A stretch of DNA of 64,000 nt from Eucalyptus grandis (lineage: Eukaryota > Streptophyta > Magnoliopsida > Myrtales > Myrtaceae), in contig NC_052619.1 of the NCBI RefSeq assembly GCF_016545825.1, positions 7,765,501-7,829,500 on the forward strand, given 5' to 3'. The translations under genes were made by a program, and so were the position numbers. Under the pieces are notes generated by a model. The model ran no database searches. It had not been told where the DNA came from and was given only the letters and a program-made list of their open reading frames with translations. Shown piece by piece: positions 32,016 to 44,009 of the stretch (the stretch's first letter is position 1; each line of letters starts with the position of its first letter).

Positions 32016-33232
32016 ATGCTTCACAAAATTGTGATAAATTGCCTCAGACCCAAATCAACTTCAAAGACTGATGTTTCTAACTCAAAGGCAAAGCTGATGT
32101 ACGCAATCAATGCTGGAAAAAAGTTCTCTCTTCCTCACACTATTTTGTTTTACATGTATAGAGTAGTGGTGAAGGAGAAGGGCCAACTTCCTTATCCAAG
32201 TCTTGTGTCAAAGATATTCAGACATTTGAATATTCAGCCTCCATAAATTCTCTATGTTCGACCCTGTGACAAAATGGTGGTAGGACTGAAAATGGTGTCC
32301 AAAATGCGTCTGAAAGATCTTGACAAGGCGTTGGAGAAATTTAAGGAGGAAACCCCTGTCAAATCTCATCAAGTCTCTTCTGCAGCGAAAAAGAAAGGGA
32401 AGGAGCCCATGGTTACTCCATCTAGAAAGAGAAAAGCTCTCATTAGTGATGAATATGATGAGGATGACCTCACAATTTCTGCTATAGCATTAAAGAAGCT
32501 GAGTCGTTCTGTTCCTGCATCAATAGAACGACAGGAGAAAGAAGCAGAGGAGAGAGTAGAACAGGAGAAAAAGGCAGAGGAGAGGGAAGAACAGGAGAAA
32601 GAAGAAGATACAGAAGCAGAGGAGAGAGAAGCAAAGGAGAAGGAAGAAAAGGAGAAAGAAGCTGAAGAAAAAGAAACTGACAAGGAAATGTTTGAAGAAG
32701 AAAAGGAAGGAGAGCATGAGGAAAAATTTTCTCCACCTGAAGCCATGGAGACAAGGGGAGATAGTGAAAACATAGGAATGTCCTCATATCCTGTTAACAG
32801 TGAAGGAGTCAGTCACTCTCCAGCAAATCCAGAAGACATTCATGCCTCTCAATTTCCTGATGAGGGACATGGTGCTTCATCGCCAAATCTGCGTGATTAT
32901 GCTCATATACCATCGTCTGCCTTTACTCCATTAGATCGTGCTGAAGCTAGTACGCAGACCGATAACTTAGCAGATCTTTGCAGAATCATTGATGTTCTTT
33001 TGGAATTGCGGGGTCAGTATATGCTTTGGAAAACGAAGTTCAGAACTTGAAGAACGCAGGACAAGCTTCTTCCATTAAATTGTCTGATCAGATCCAAGCT
33101 CTTTCTCTTTAGATTCAAGCCAATGCTAAAAGTGAAGAGGTGGATCATCTAAAGGAAGATTTGAAAAAGCTGGAAGGCATCATCCAGTCCATGGGAGATT
33201 TCTAGCTTGTTCACATTCCCAAGCAAACTTGA
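32016..33232 (+). pseudogene. Element D 3' ORF, part 2 (after the LINE)
   Basis: It resumes exactly after the duplicated target with LLHKIVINCLRPKS-like sequence and YAINAGKKFSLPHTI. A TAA at 32244 interrupts it. It then runs in the same frame from 32274 (VVGLKMVSKMRLKDLDK) through the Lys/Arg patch and a Glu-rich coiled coil of about 60 residues (32520-32720). A one-base shift near 33020 precedes the final heptad tail. The relation to the copy in element B is clear throughout. Confidence 0.87.
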
Positions 33233-33574
33233 CTCCATTCTATTCCCATCTCAACTTCTTTTTATGATGATGACAAAAATAGGGAGAGATTTGAAATCTT
33301 TTGAACTTAAACTTGTTGAATTTTTAGTTTGTTTTAACTTGTGTGTTTATGTCTGGATTGACTGAACGTGGATTTGGATTTGAATGCTGTTTATATTAAG
33401 CACTATTGATATTTTATGAATGGTTTTACTCTCATGAAAGACTAACCTATTTTCTGTGGTTGCAGATTCTAGTGTTATCATTAAGCTATTAATCTTTATG
33501 AGATATCCATATTTGCTTGAGTAATGTTTTGCAGGTCAAAGTTATTCAAATCTGCAGGAAAGTTTTGTCACCAT
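33233..33574 (+). other. Element D 3' non-coding stretch
   Basis: It contains the extra purine tract GACAAAAATAGGGAGAGA (33273-33290) and no gene. Confidence 0.6.
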
Positions 33575-33589
33575 AAAAAAGGGGGAGAT
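33575..33589 (+). other. Polypurine tract of element D
   Basis: AAAAAAGGGGGAGAT directly precedes the 3' LTR. Confidence 0.88.
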
Positions 33590-34517
33590 TGTTGGAGAAA
33601 TCTTTCTGGAATATTTTGAAACTGACAAAACATTTCTATCAGTCTGGTCTGAAGATTTGCAGACTCTACTATTAAAGTCTGAAGACCTCCGGACAATCAG
33701 ACTCAAGACTCAAAGTTTATTCTGATTGACGGCTTCTAATCCGTTGAAGAAAGGCTATCCAGAACTGAGTGCTTCACTAAAGGATTTGGCCTTATTGACT
33801 GGAGAAGATCTCTTGACTAGATAAGACATAACGGATTTCTTTATTCAAATCAAGAATGATTAAAGATCCGATGGTTGACGAAGTATTCCTAGAAGGTTCT
33901 ACTTATGGAAACCAAGATCCTCATTGTATGGACGAGCAGGATTGATGGGCTATCGACATGTTCTTTTAATAGCTCGAATAATCTTCCTAATTGATTCCGT
34001 CCAACGGGAGGATTGGAAGAATTCCTTTGGTAAGTGCCAACGGGTATGATGGTACAAAAGAGTATAAAAGGAAGATGTTCCAGTTGTTCGAGGAGTGCAC
34101 TATAGAAGAATTCCAAAGTCTGAAGCTCTTTGATTCTTAGTCAATTCATTTGCTGAGCAAAATCTTGTACACAAAAGAGAGTCTATACTTTGAGAGACCT
34201 TGAGGAAGTGTGATAGAATATCTACACTGTGGAATCAAGGAAAAGCAGTGCTGGAATATCTCTTTTGTTCATGGTGAAATCCAGCCAATAGGCTGTCAGT
34301 GCAGAAGAGTGGACGTAGGCTTAAAATAAGCTGAACCACTATAAACCTTGTGTTCAATCTTCTCTTCCTTACTCTCCGCTTTACTTTGATCATAGTTCTA
34401 TTTGTTAACTAAAGGAGAGTTTCTCTTCTGTTGTTGATCCAGTATTGCTTTCATATCTCAAGAAATTATTTAAACACCTATTCACCCCCCCTCTAGGTGC
34501 TATTACTAGCTATATCA
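33590..34517 (+). repeat. 3' LTR of element D
   Basis: The LTR is 928 bp, TGTTGG to CTATATCA, followed by the target copy CATAT. Confidence 0.95.
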
Positions 34518-34522
34518 CATAT
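34518..34522. repeat. Target site duplication of element D, right copy
   Basis: CATAT, identical to 19181-19185. Confidence 0.95.
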
Positions 34523-35025
34523 GACATGAGATTCAAATTGCTTCATAAAGCTCATTCAAGTAAATGGTGGAAAAGTCTCATTTGGAGGAAACAACACATG
34601 AAGAATTGTGGGATTCAGAACTGTAAAGATTGGAAACCTCACAATCAGCAATGTTTCCTTAGTGGAAGGACTCAAGTGGAAGGACTCAACTACAATCTGC
34701 TCAGTATCAGTCAGCTGTGCAATACCGGTTTCAAAATCAACTTTCAAGAAGGAATATGTTCAAGAACCAGTAAAGATTCTACTAAGTCATTCATGGGTCG
34801 AAGACATGGAAATATCTACCTCTTGGACATGAAACCAGATGAATCGCAATGTCTAATCTCAATTCAAGACGAAGCTAACTTATGGCACAGAAAACTTGGG
34901 CACATCAATATGAAGCAAATAGCCAAAATTTCAGCAAAGAAGCTGGTTTGTGGTCTACCCAATCTGTCATACCAAAAGTCTGATCTATGTACACCATGTG
35001 TATTAGGAAAGCAGGTAAGAAATTC
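34523..35025 (+). pseudogene. pol: Element E pol, piece 2: protease to integrase zinc region
   Basis: The protease resumes after the insertion of D (FIKLIQVNGGK-type sequence in shifted frames). It continues through SMGRRHGNIYLLDMKPDESQ to the integrase zinc-binding region (LWHRKLGHINMKQIAK, LCTPCVLGKQVRNS). A short internal duplication (AGTGGAAGGACTCA, about 34660-34690) is present. The MULE cuts it at 35025; it resumes at 55022. Confidence 0.87.
35016..35025. repeat. Target site duplication of the MULE, left copy
   Basis: TAAGAAATTC, identical to 55012-55021. Ten bases match; Mutator-type elements usually make 9-11 bp duplications. Confidence 0.93.
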
Positions 35026-35340
35026 GAGGTTGGGACACCTGGAGTGCCATAACTTGGCACAGAGGGACACTTAAGTGCCATAAATTTAAAATGGTACACT
35101 TAAGTGCGATTATCAGAGTAAAATGGAACACTTAAGTGCCAATCCGGCCAAAAACCGGCCAAAATGCAGACGTGGCATTTTCCGGCGACATGCTTAACTG
35201 ATGTGACAATTTTTTTTTAAAAAAAAAGCACACGTGAATGAGGAAAATGACGTCGCCCCATCCACTGTGCATTTGGCCAAACTAAACGACGTTGTTTTTC
35301 CTTAGTGTTAAACGACGTCGTTTGGTGTATTTGGATCTTA
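35026..35340 (+). repeat. Left terminal inverted repeat of the MULE
   Basis: The first roughly 115 bp match the right end well when reversed (shared AGTGCCATAACTTGGCAC, GGGACACTTA, GGTACACTTAAGTGC). Weaker similarity, including CCGGCGA, ACGTGGCA and AACGACGTCGT words, continues to about 300 bp. The palindrome CACTTAAGTG occurs three times, at 35068, 35097 and 35129. Confidence 0.9.
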
Positions 35341-36216
35341 ACCTTTTGTCAGTTCACACTAGGTCTGACGTCCTCTCCATCCATCGCCGTTCACAACTCA
35401 CCGTTAGCAAGTGATCGCTCACCATCGTCGCTCGCCTTCGTCGCTCGCCATCGTCGCTCGCCGTCGTCACTCGCCATCATCGCTCGCCGTTGTCGATTTG
35501 CTCAGGTTTTTTCTCTTCTTCATCTCCCCTATGGTGAAATTAGGGCTCCGACTCGTTTATTAGGGCTCAAACTTGAAATTTGGGGGTCGGCTAGGAAAGC
35601 TCAGGCTTGATGTGAGATTTATGGCTCAGATGTGGTGCTACAATCCTATTGGGGGGTTCTAATTGACAGTTTAGGAGCGGCATTGAAATATAGGCTCGGT
35701 GTAGGGCTCGGCGAGGGGAAAATTAGGGCTCGGTGTAGGGCTCAACATCGCCTCATCCACTATGATGTGTGATTCATTCAGGGTGTTGAATTATGATGTG
35801 CGAAAGTAATTTGTAGTGGTTAGATGTGAAATGTGCGATGATTGGTGATTATTAGGGTTCAGAGTATTGGACTTTGGACATGTTCGAATTGAAGGTTGTG
35901 GGGATGGGGACTTCTTGATATTTTTTTAATAAATTGCATTGTTGAGGACCCATGCTGAGGAATCTCTCCATATTTTAAAGGAATGCGACGGCATAATCAA
36001 AGCAGTTGTCGAGTGGTCCCATCTTTATTTTTATTTGTCCTTGTCCTGAGGTCTCTTGTTTTCAAGCTGTAGCTGTCGTCTGACCACATCTTCCCTCTCT
36101 CTTTCTTCTTTTCTTTTCTTTAATAAAGAGTGTAGGGACCTCCACTTGCAATTTTCTGTTCTTTGTGAATGTGGTCCCAAAAGTTAATTGTATATTTGTC
36201 CTCTTTTGTTGCAGAA
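35341..36216 (+). other. MULE upstream region of the transposase gene
   Basis: This is presumably the 5' leader and first intron or promoter. It contains a 13-bp tandem repeat (about 35414-35494, unit CCATCGTCGCTCG, five to six imperfect copies). The short open frames here derive from that repeat. A splice-acceptor-like TTTTGTTGCAG lies 2 bp before the transposase ATG, suggesting an intron in the 5' leader. Confidence 0.6.
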
Positions 36217-37882
36217 ATGGCGCGTAAAGACTATGTTGCTGTCATCGTTTACTACGGTGGAGATTTTGTGATTGGGGATGATGAGTGGGAGTATGAGGGG
36301 GGGGAATGAGGGTACTATCTTTGTAGATATAAAGAAGGCATCTTATATTGGATTTGTTAGAGATGTAGTGACATTTTTGCCTTGTAGAGTACAAAAGTTA
36401 CTGTACTTTGTTCCTAGGAAGGGCTTGAGAGATGGTTTGAGAGTTTTGGAAGATGATAATGGTTTTAGGGATGTCTTATATCATTATCTTCATGGCGAAG
36501 AGGCAAAATTGTTTGTTGAAAGCACTAGTGATAGTGAGGACGAAGATGATGATAGAGATAACACCCAAGTAGGAGAAGGAGGAGATGGTATTCAAGCTAG
36601 TACTGAGGTTAGGGATGAAGTAGGGCATGATGAACAGGATGGGGAGGAGAGGGGCGCAGATGCTGTTCACCAGAGCGATTGTGACATGGGTGATGTCACA
36701 ATCACTGAATTAGATTGGGAAGTAGCTGAATCCAGTGACGGTGATGATGATGATGACGATGACGATGAGGGGTTGGCTGCTGAAGCTAAAAATTTATTAA
36801 TCTTAAGTGACGCCGATGATGAGGAGTTTACACAGTCAAGGAAAAAACAAATGGACTTTTTGTCAGATAGTTTTGCAACTTTGCATGTACCTGTTCATCC
36901 AAATAGAGACGAAGGCCCTACAGATGTTGATGTTGCTGGCTAGGTCCTAGAGACAGATTATGAAGAAAGCATCGACACCGCAACTTCCTAGGACGAAGTT
37001 GAAGAAGATCAACGAGCTGTGCGTAGAAGGAAAAGTAAGTTTCCTTCCTATGATCCATCTGTTGCCTCTCATACTTTGTCAGTAGGTATGAAATTCCGTG
37101 ATGCGATACAATTTAGGGAAGCTATACTGAAGAACTCCATTGCTGCACAAAGAAATATTGATTTCATTAGAAATACCAAGAAATTTGTAAGAGCTAGGTG
37201 TTTGCAGCAAAACTGTCCATGGAAGATTTACGGTGCGTTTGTTAAGAAGAGTGGGTCTTTTCAGATTAGAGCCTACCAAGAGGAACACACTTGTTCCATT
37301 AATTTTCAAAACAAAAGGGTAACAAGTGCATGGTTGTCCAAGCACTTCTTCGATCTGATCAAGGTGATGCCCGAGATGAAAATTGCTAACTTTAGGATGC
37401 TGGTGAAGGAGCGTGTAGGCATCAATGTATCTAGGAATCGGTGCAAAAGAGCAAAGCAAAAGGTGATAAACATACTTATTGGTCAGTATGCTAAGGAATA
37501 TGGGCAGGTGTGGGAGTATGCTTGGGAGTGTAGGCTGCAAAACTCTACAAGTAGAGTGTATGTAGAGGTGATTGAGAGACCGCTTCCTGATCATGGGACC
37601 AAGTTCGATAAGTTCTATGTGTGCTTTGATGCATGTAGACGAGGATTTTTAGCTGGTTGTAGACGGATTATAGGATTGGACGGTTATTTCTTGAAGGGCT
37701 TGTGCAAGGGAGAATTGTTGGCAGCGATTGGAAGAGATGCGAATAACCAAATGTTCCCACTAGCTTGGGCTATTGTAAAGATTGAGAACAAAGACAATTG
37801 GTCCTGGTTCTTGAAAAATCTGATGGCTGACTTAGAGATAACAAACGGGGAAGGGTGGGCATTCATGAGCGACCAACAAAAG

Positions 37883-37941
37883 GTAATGCATTCATGAACA
37901 TGTAATTTGCTCTAGTATTTCTTACTTTGAATTCTTGCAGG
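37883..37941 (+). other. Intron in the MULE transposase
   Basis: It runs GTAATG to TTCTTGCAG. It joins SDQQK to GLVSTV, the spacing expected in the conserved SDRQKG motif of MULE transposases. It is 59 bp, short for a plant intron. Confidence 0.75.
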
Positions 37942-39136
37942 GATTGGTTTCGACAGTAGCCAAGTTGTTGCCCCATGTTGAACATCGAATGTGTGTTCGG
38001 CACATATACGGAAATTGGGCAAATAACTATAAAGGGGATAAGCTGCAGTTGCAATTTTGGCAATTAGCAAAGAGTGCAAACCTGGCTGACTTTAGAATAG
38101 CCAAAGAAGGACTCGCTTCGCTTGACAAAGGAAGGTTGTGCTACCCTATTTCAACTAGAACCGAAGCATTGGTGCAGGGCAATCTTCAGTGAGGAGTTCA
38201 AGTGCGATAACGTTGACAACAACATTTGTGAAGTCTTTAATTCGAAGATAATAGATGCCAGATGCAAACTAGTCATCTCAATGCTTGAAGATATACGAGT
38301 TGCGGTTATGACTCGGCTGCAGAAACAAAGAGATGAGGCTGCAAAGTGGACAAGACAATATGGTCCTAGGATTGTCAAGAAATTGGATGAGAACTTGGCT
38401 GCAAGTACGCATTGTCATCCCATTTGGAATGGAGATGGCGGATATGAGATAATGAAGGGTGCATATAAGTATGTTGTCAATCTAGGAAGTAGGAAGTGTT
38501 CATGTAGAGCATGGCAAGTAAGTGGAATTCCATGTGCACATGCCATATGTGCCATCCAAATTGAAGGGCGACAATACGAGATGATTACATCGATGATTGG
38601 TACCATAAATCAAAATATCTTGCTTCCTATCGTTCATGATGCAGCCAATTAGAAGTAGCAAGTTTTGGGAGCCCATGGATCATGAAGCACCTCAACCTTT
38701 GCCACTGAAGAAGAAAATTGGAAGGACAAAACGAAGATGAAGAATGGCTGAGGGAGAGGTCTCGGGTCAGCAAAGAATGAGCAGGCAGGGTGCAAAGATC
38801 ACGTGCTCTTATTGTCACCTAACAGGCCACAATATTAAAGGTTGTCAATTGAGGAAGCAACAACAACCGTTGAGGCAATGTGAAGGGCCTAGTGAAGAGA
38901 CAGTTGGAGAAATGCACACAGCAGGGCCAAGTGAGTCGATTGTTCTTCAGTCAACAAGCCCGGTAAGTCATGAAATTTATTTTATGTTTATGTTGCTTTC
39001 TTGTCGTTTATCATAAAAATGTACATAATATCCTATTTGGCCTTGTATGTAATGTGTTTGTTAGGTCACAAGAAGAACCTCGGTAAGTCATGAAACCGAA
39101 CAGCTGTTCGAAGAAGGCAAGGTAGAAGACAGCCAG

Positions 39137-39232
39137 GTGAAGGATTGGCCCAAGCAAAGATCACGGCCAGTGAAGGATTGACCCAAAAGCATCAAGGCCA
39201 GCTGAAGGATTAGCCCAAGCAAAGATCATGGC
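39137..39232 (+). repeat. Three imperfect 33-bp repeats in the transposase C-terminal exon
   Basis: The word TGAAGGATT(G/A)(G/A)CCCAA recurs three times about 30-33 bp apart. Each unit encodes EGL(A/T)Q-type sequence, with an indel between units 2 and 3 that shifts the frame. Confidence 0.75.
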
Positions 39233-39890
39233 GGGTGCGGTTGGCTCTGTTCTTCAACAAATAAAGAAATACCAAAGGGTAAATTCAACCAATTTGTATT
39301 CAGTTTTTATTATTATATGTCTCGATATTATATTTATGGTATCTTTTGGCCTCTTTCTCAGGTTCAAAGAAAGCAAGTTGGAACTCAACTGCCAACTGAA
39401 GGGCCATCACAGGAGCCACCTCAAGGATCATCACAGGGGCCACTAGAAGAATCATTGCAAGGGGCACCACAAGTACCACCACCAGTACCACCAGAAGGAG
39501 GTGTCATTGAAGTTGAAGGGCTACACAGTAGGATAACTAGAACAAGGCCAGGTGAAGGGGCAGGTACACAAAGGCCATCTAGAAGACGCCCAGCACAATT
39601 GGTTGAAGAAGCCCCGGCTGTTGTTAAAGGGCCCAAGAAAGTAGGTAAAAGGGGCAACAAATCACAAGTTCCTGAAAGTGACACCCCTATTCAAACAAGA
39701 GGGGCACTTGGGAAGAGGTTAAGACAATATGGCTATGGCCTTTATACAGATGAGCGTATTGGAACAATTATTCTCAATGTAAGTTTTATTGGCTACATTT
39801 AATTTAATTTTAATTTATGCTGTAGATTTTTGCTAACAATTTATTGTTTTTTTGTAGCCTAGGAGAAGTTTAGAGGTTCTTATCTCAGGC

Positions 39891-39895
39891 CCAAC
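39891..39895. repeat. Target site duplication of LTR F, left copy
   Basis: CCAAC, identical to 53116-53120. Confidence 0.93.
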
Positions 39896-40154
39896 TGTGA
39901 CACCCCTCGACGGCCCCCGATCCTCTTTGGGTCGCCACAGTTTGCTTACTATTTACTTTCCTAATAACATGTCACTCTGATACCATTTCAATTGCAGCAG
40001 GTCCATACAACATAGGGGGTTTACACTTTTTTTTTTTATAGGTCCCTTGCACAATTCATATACGGAAGCACATCTAGCAAACTCCCTTCCCTATATTTAG
40101 AAAACGATGCACACCTACTAAACATTTATAAGTAAAAGCCGAACACGTTTATTT

Positions 40155-40159
40155 ACATA
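40155..40159. repeat. Target site duplication of element G, left copy
   Basis: ACATA, identical to 49768-49772. Confidence 0.95.
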
Positions 40160-41049
40160 TGATATTGCTAGTATAAACACCTAGAGGGGGGGTGAATAGG
40201 CGCACAAACAATTTGTCCCAAATACGGAAGCAATTCTTAACAAATTGAAATACGATCGAGATAGAGATAGAGAAATTTGAACACAGGATTTATAGTGGTT
40301 CGGCTTATTCCAAGCCTACGTCCACTCTTCCGCACTGATAGCCCACCGGCTGGATTTCACTATGATCAAAAGAGAAGTTACAGCACAGCTTTGCCTTGAT
40401 TCCACACTGTAGATGTTCTATCACACCTCCTCAAGATCTCTCACAAATATAGACTCTCTTTTGTATACAAGTATTCGCTCAAAGGATTTATCTAAACAAA
40501 TAGGAGCTTCAGACTTTGGAATTCTTCTATCGTGCACACCTCGAACAACTAAGAACGTCTTCCTTATATACTCCTTTATGCCATCATACCCGTTGGCACT
40601 TACCAAAGGAATTCCTCCAATCTACCCGTTGGACGGAATCAATTAGGAAGATTGTTCGAGCTATTAAAAGGAACGTGTTGATAGCCCATCAATCCTGTTC
40701 GCCCATACAATCAGGATCTCGATTTCCATAAGTAGAACCTTCCAATAATATTTAGACAATCATCGAATCTTCAGTCATTGAATCAATCTTGATCAATCAA
40801 AGGATTCTTATACGTCTTCTCCAGCCACGAGATCTTCTCCGATGATAAGGTTAAATCTGAACAAAACATCCAGTTCGGATAACCTTTCTTCAACGGATTA
40901 GAGACTGTCAATGAGGATAGACTTTGAGTCTTGAGTCTAGCTATCCGGAAGTCTTCAGACTTTAACTAACAGAGTCTGCAAACCTTCAGACTAGACTGAT
41001 GGAAACGTTTTGTCAACTTCAAAACACTTTCACTGAGATTTCTCCAACA
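40160..41049 (-). repeat. 3' LTR of element G
   Basis: The LTR is 890 bp, with TGTTGG at its 41049 end and TATCA at its 40160 end (minus strand). A TATA box complement (CCTTATATA) lies near 40562-40570. Confidence 0.95.
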
Positions 41050-41064
41050 ATCTCCCCCTTTTTG
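41050..41064 (-). other. Polypurine tract of element G
   Basis: On the minus strand ATCAAAAAGGGGGAGATT-type sequence adjoins the 3' LTR. Confidence 0.88.
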
Positions 41065-41424
41065 ATGGTGACAAAACCTTCCTGCAGATTTGGATAACTT
41101 TGACCTGCAAAACATTTCTCAAACACATATGCATATCTTATAGAAATAAATGGCTAATAGAATAACACTAGAATCTGCAACCACAGAAAATAGGTTAGTC
41201 TAGTATGTAATTAAGCCCTTCATAAGATATCAATATTGATTAATAGAAGCAGTCAAGTCAAGTCCAAGTCTAGGTAGTTCTTATCCAGACACAAAACAAA
41301 GTCAAACAGGTTCAAACCATAAACCTCAAAACAATCCAACAAAAAGTTTAATGAATGAAAAGTTTTTGAATCAAATCTTGCATCTCTCCCCCTTTTTGTC
41401 ATCATTAAAAAGAATGAGATGAAG
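41065..41424 (-). other. Element G 3' non-coding stretch
   Basis: It contains the second purine tract (complement CTCTCCCCCTTTTTGTC, 41383-41400) and no gene. Confidence 0.6.
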
Positions 41425-43529
41425 TTAAGATTGCTTGGGAACGCGGACAAGTTGGATATCTTCCATAGACTGAACGATGCCTTCCAGCCTTTTAAAGTCT
41501 TCCTTCAGCTGTACAACCTCCTCACTCTTTGCATTGGCCTGATTCTGAATAGAGAGGGCTTGCATCTTATCATTCAATGAACAGGAAGAAGCTTGACTTT
41601 CATTCTTCAAGCTTTGAACTTCGCATCCCAAGGCATAAATCTGACCTTTCATCTCCAAGAGAATATCCATGATTCTCGCGAAAATCTGATCCATTATCGG
41701 TCTGAGTACTTGCTTCGGCTCGATCTGATGGAGTAAAAGCAGACGATGGTGGATCAGCATAATCTCGCAGGTTTGGCGATGAAGCTTCATGACCTTCCTC
41801 TGGAAATTGAGATGCATAAACATCTTCTAGGTCTGCAGGCGAGCGACTGACTCCTTCACTTGCATCAGGATATGAAGACGTCACTCCTTTCTCCTGATCT
41901 CCCCCTGTTTCCATGCCTACAGGTGGAGAAGAGATTTCCTCAGGTTCTCCTTCTCCTCTTCTTTCTTCTTCTTCAGGTCTTTCTTCCTCTGCTTCTTGCT
42001 CTTCTTCTCTTTCTTCTTCTTCCTTCTCCTCTGCTTCTCTTTCTTCTTCTTCCTTCTCCTCTCGCTTCTTTCGTCTTCATTCGATTCTTTCACGTGGAAC
42101 AGACGACTTAAATTCTTCAAAGCCATTGCGAGAGATGGTGATGTCTTCATCATCATCTTCATCCTCAACGAGGAGAGCTCTTCTTCTCTTTGATGGAGCA
42201 GCCATGGGCTCCTTCCCTTTTCTCTCAGCAGCAGAAGAGAATTTATGAGATTTGGCAGGAGTCTTCTCCTTGAATTTCTCCAGTTCCTTGCTCGGTTCCT
42301 TCGACGCATTTTGGTCACCATTTTCAGTCCTACCACCATATGATCGCATGATCGAACACAAAAGATTTATGGAGGCTGAATATTCGATGTCCGAATATCT
42401 TCGTAACAAGGCTTGGATAAGGGAGTTGACCTCTGTCCTTCATCACTTTGCTCTATACATGTGAAACATAACAAGTATGAGGGAGAGAAAACTTCTTTCC
42501 ACAGAGGATGGCATACATCAACTTTGCCTCAGAGCTTGAAACATCAGTTTTGGAAGTTGATTTCGGCCGAAGGCAATTAATCACAATCTTGTGAAGCAAG
42601 ATGTTGAATGCATTCATCCTTGAGTAGGTGATCTTCTCATCCGTTCTCCTGTCTTTCACCAGTTCAAGTGTGGCCCGAGCAATGGAAACTTTGATTGGTT
42701 GATATCTCGCCTCTCAACTTCTAACACATCTGCCAACATATTCATATCCACAACATAGTCTTGTTCTTTAACGCTGAAGGAGAATCTATTCGCATCTAAA
42801 AAGCTAAGATTTGAATAGAAATATGCAGTCAATTCAGCATAAGCCTTAGTTGAGTCAGAACAGAACTTTTCAAGTTGAAGATAACTGAACTTTTCCCTCA
42901 AGTTCACTTTCACAAAGATCCAGAAAATCAAAGTCCACACTCCTAGGTTTTATTACCCCACCCTTCAGCAATTTCGAGTACAGATCCTTTTGTTCCTTTG
43001 ATCTGAACAAATCTCCCATTTTTCCTTGAATTTCAGCCGCAATACCCATTTTCGGTTGAAATAGACTGAACAGATTATCATCGTCATTTCCATCTATAGG
43101 ATTCGGCCCCCAGTCACGAGGATCACTTGGGATATTCACAAGAGTTTCCTCAACCACCCCTTTACGAGCGATTCCCAAACTTTCCATTTTTCGCAGAAAG
43201 ATATATTCATTCCTATATCCTTTGTCTCTAAGAAACTCATCAACATAGTTCAAAGGAGTACAAATTCCTTTTAAGGCACGATATAGCTTGTAAATAAAAG
43301 CGGGCTTTTGAACTCTTACGGGATCTGCATCCTCGATGATTTCTTCCTGATGCTGATGAACAACGCCTTGAGGACTAGATGGTGGAGAATGACGCTGCTG
43401 AGAATGTTGTGGGCTCGGTTGCTGATTTGGAGTAACTTCATCTTCAGTAAGATCGAAGTGCGTAGGCCCCTCACTCATTCTCTGTGGTCCCCTGCTTGCG
43501 ATTCTTGAGGACTTTCGCGAAGATGACAT
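41425..43529 (-). pseudogene. Element G 3' ORF
   Basis: On the minus strand ATG at 43529 gives MSSSRKSSRIASRGP. It stays open to 42870 through EGPTHFDLTEDE, LYRALKGICTPLNYVDEF, QPKMGIAAEIQGK and VDFDFLD. Frameshifts near 42900, 42690, 42470, 42340, 42080 and 41910 split the rest. The rest still shows AYFYSNLSFLDANRFSF, LLHKIVINCLRPKS, the Glu/Lys coiled coil (about 42080-41930) and a tail ending RVPKQS at 41425. It is homologous end to end with the copy in element B; function is unknown. Confidence 0.87.
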
Positions 43530-44009
43530 CTTTCTCAGTGTTTGGAAGATTCCTTGCTTGACTTTCCCAGAAAAGATGACAACTTTTTTGAAGATTGAGC
43601 GAAGAAGACAAATGGGAGTGGAGGATCGATGCTTTCTAGGGTTTTTGAGAGAAAAGTGAATAGAAAAGTGAAGAGAAATCGACAATGCTCATTCGGTTAA
43701 AAAGAAGGGTAAACGAACCGTCACAAAGGAAATAAAAATATGCCTTTTCAAAATAACTGTCTTTATCCGCAAAAATAGCTATTTCAAAAAATAACTTCCT
43801 TTTTGAAAATGAATCCTTTTGAAAATGAATCGATGCAATTTTTTACGTTAATTAAATATAGCAACAATTTAAACAAGTCTGATGATCGTACCTTTTCAAG
43901 ATAAGATTGGAGAGAGATGGACTTACAGTCTGAAGGTCGAGCCAAGACTGTTGATAAAGTCTTGAAAGCCTGAGTCTGAAAGTCTTTAGACTTTGATATC
44001 CTCATACTT
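43530..44009 (-). other. Element G spacer between pol and 3' ORF
   Basis: This is the AT-rich spacer found in all copies. I see no gene in it. Confidence 0.6.

Larger units (their letters stand above)
19186..34517 (+). mobile_element. Copia element D, complete, interrupted by a LINE
   Basis: D has LTRs at 19186-20114 and 33590-34517, with a perfect 5-bp duplication CATAT. Without the LINE (5670 bp plus its duplicated 19 bp) it is about 9.6 kb. The LTRs form a subfamily distinct from B, E and G (for example CTGATTGATAGCTTC and CACTAAAGGATTTGGCC) and resemble each other closely, at roughly 97 percent by eye over the parts I compared. It inserted in the protease codons of element E. Confidence 0.95.
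36217..39891 (+). pseudogene. MULE transposase (MURA family), broken, multi-exon
   Basis: ATG at 36217 gives MARKDYVAVIVYYGGDF, the N-terminal domain common in plant MULE transposases. An 8-G run at 36297-36304 shifts the frame. An acidic linker follows, then TAG at 36940 and 36988. From 37019 come the MuDR-type DNA-binding region (KFRDAIQFREAILKNSI, CPWKIYGAFVK), then the MULE catalytic domain with GLDGYFLKG and LAWAIVKIENKDNWSWF. An intron (37883-37941) splits SDQQK from GLVSTVAKLL. CVRHIYGNW, NNICEVFNSKI, the SWIM finger CSCRAWQVSGIPCAHA (about 38490-38540) and a CCHC knuckle (CSYCHLTGHNIKGC, 38797-38838) follow. Further introns are likely at 38963-39064, 39279-39361 and 39779-39857. A frameshift lies near 38120 and others follow. 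The last exon is cut by LTR F at 39896 and resumes at 53121. The protein would bind the termini and move the element. Confidence 0.92.

Noticed and set aside
35305..35610. Open frame near the left end of the MULE
   Set aside because: Its composition comes from the 13-bp repeat. It has no domain and lies upstream of the transposase ATG; a leader or intron is more likely.
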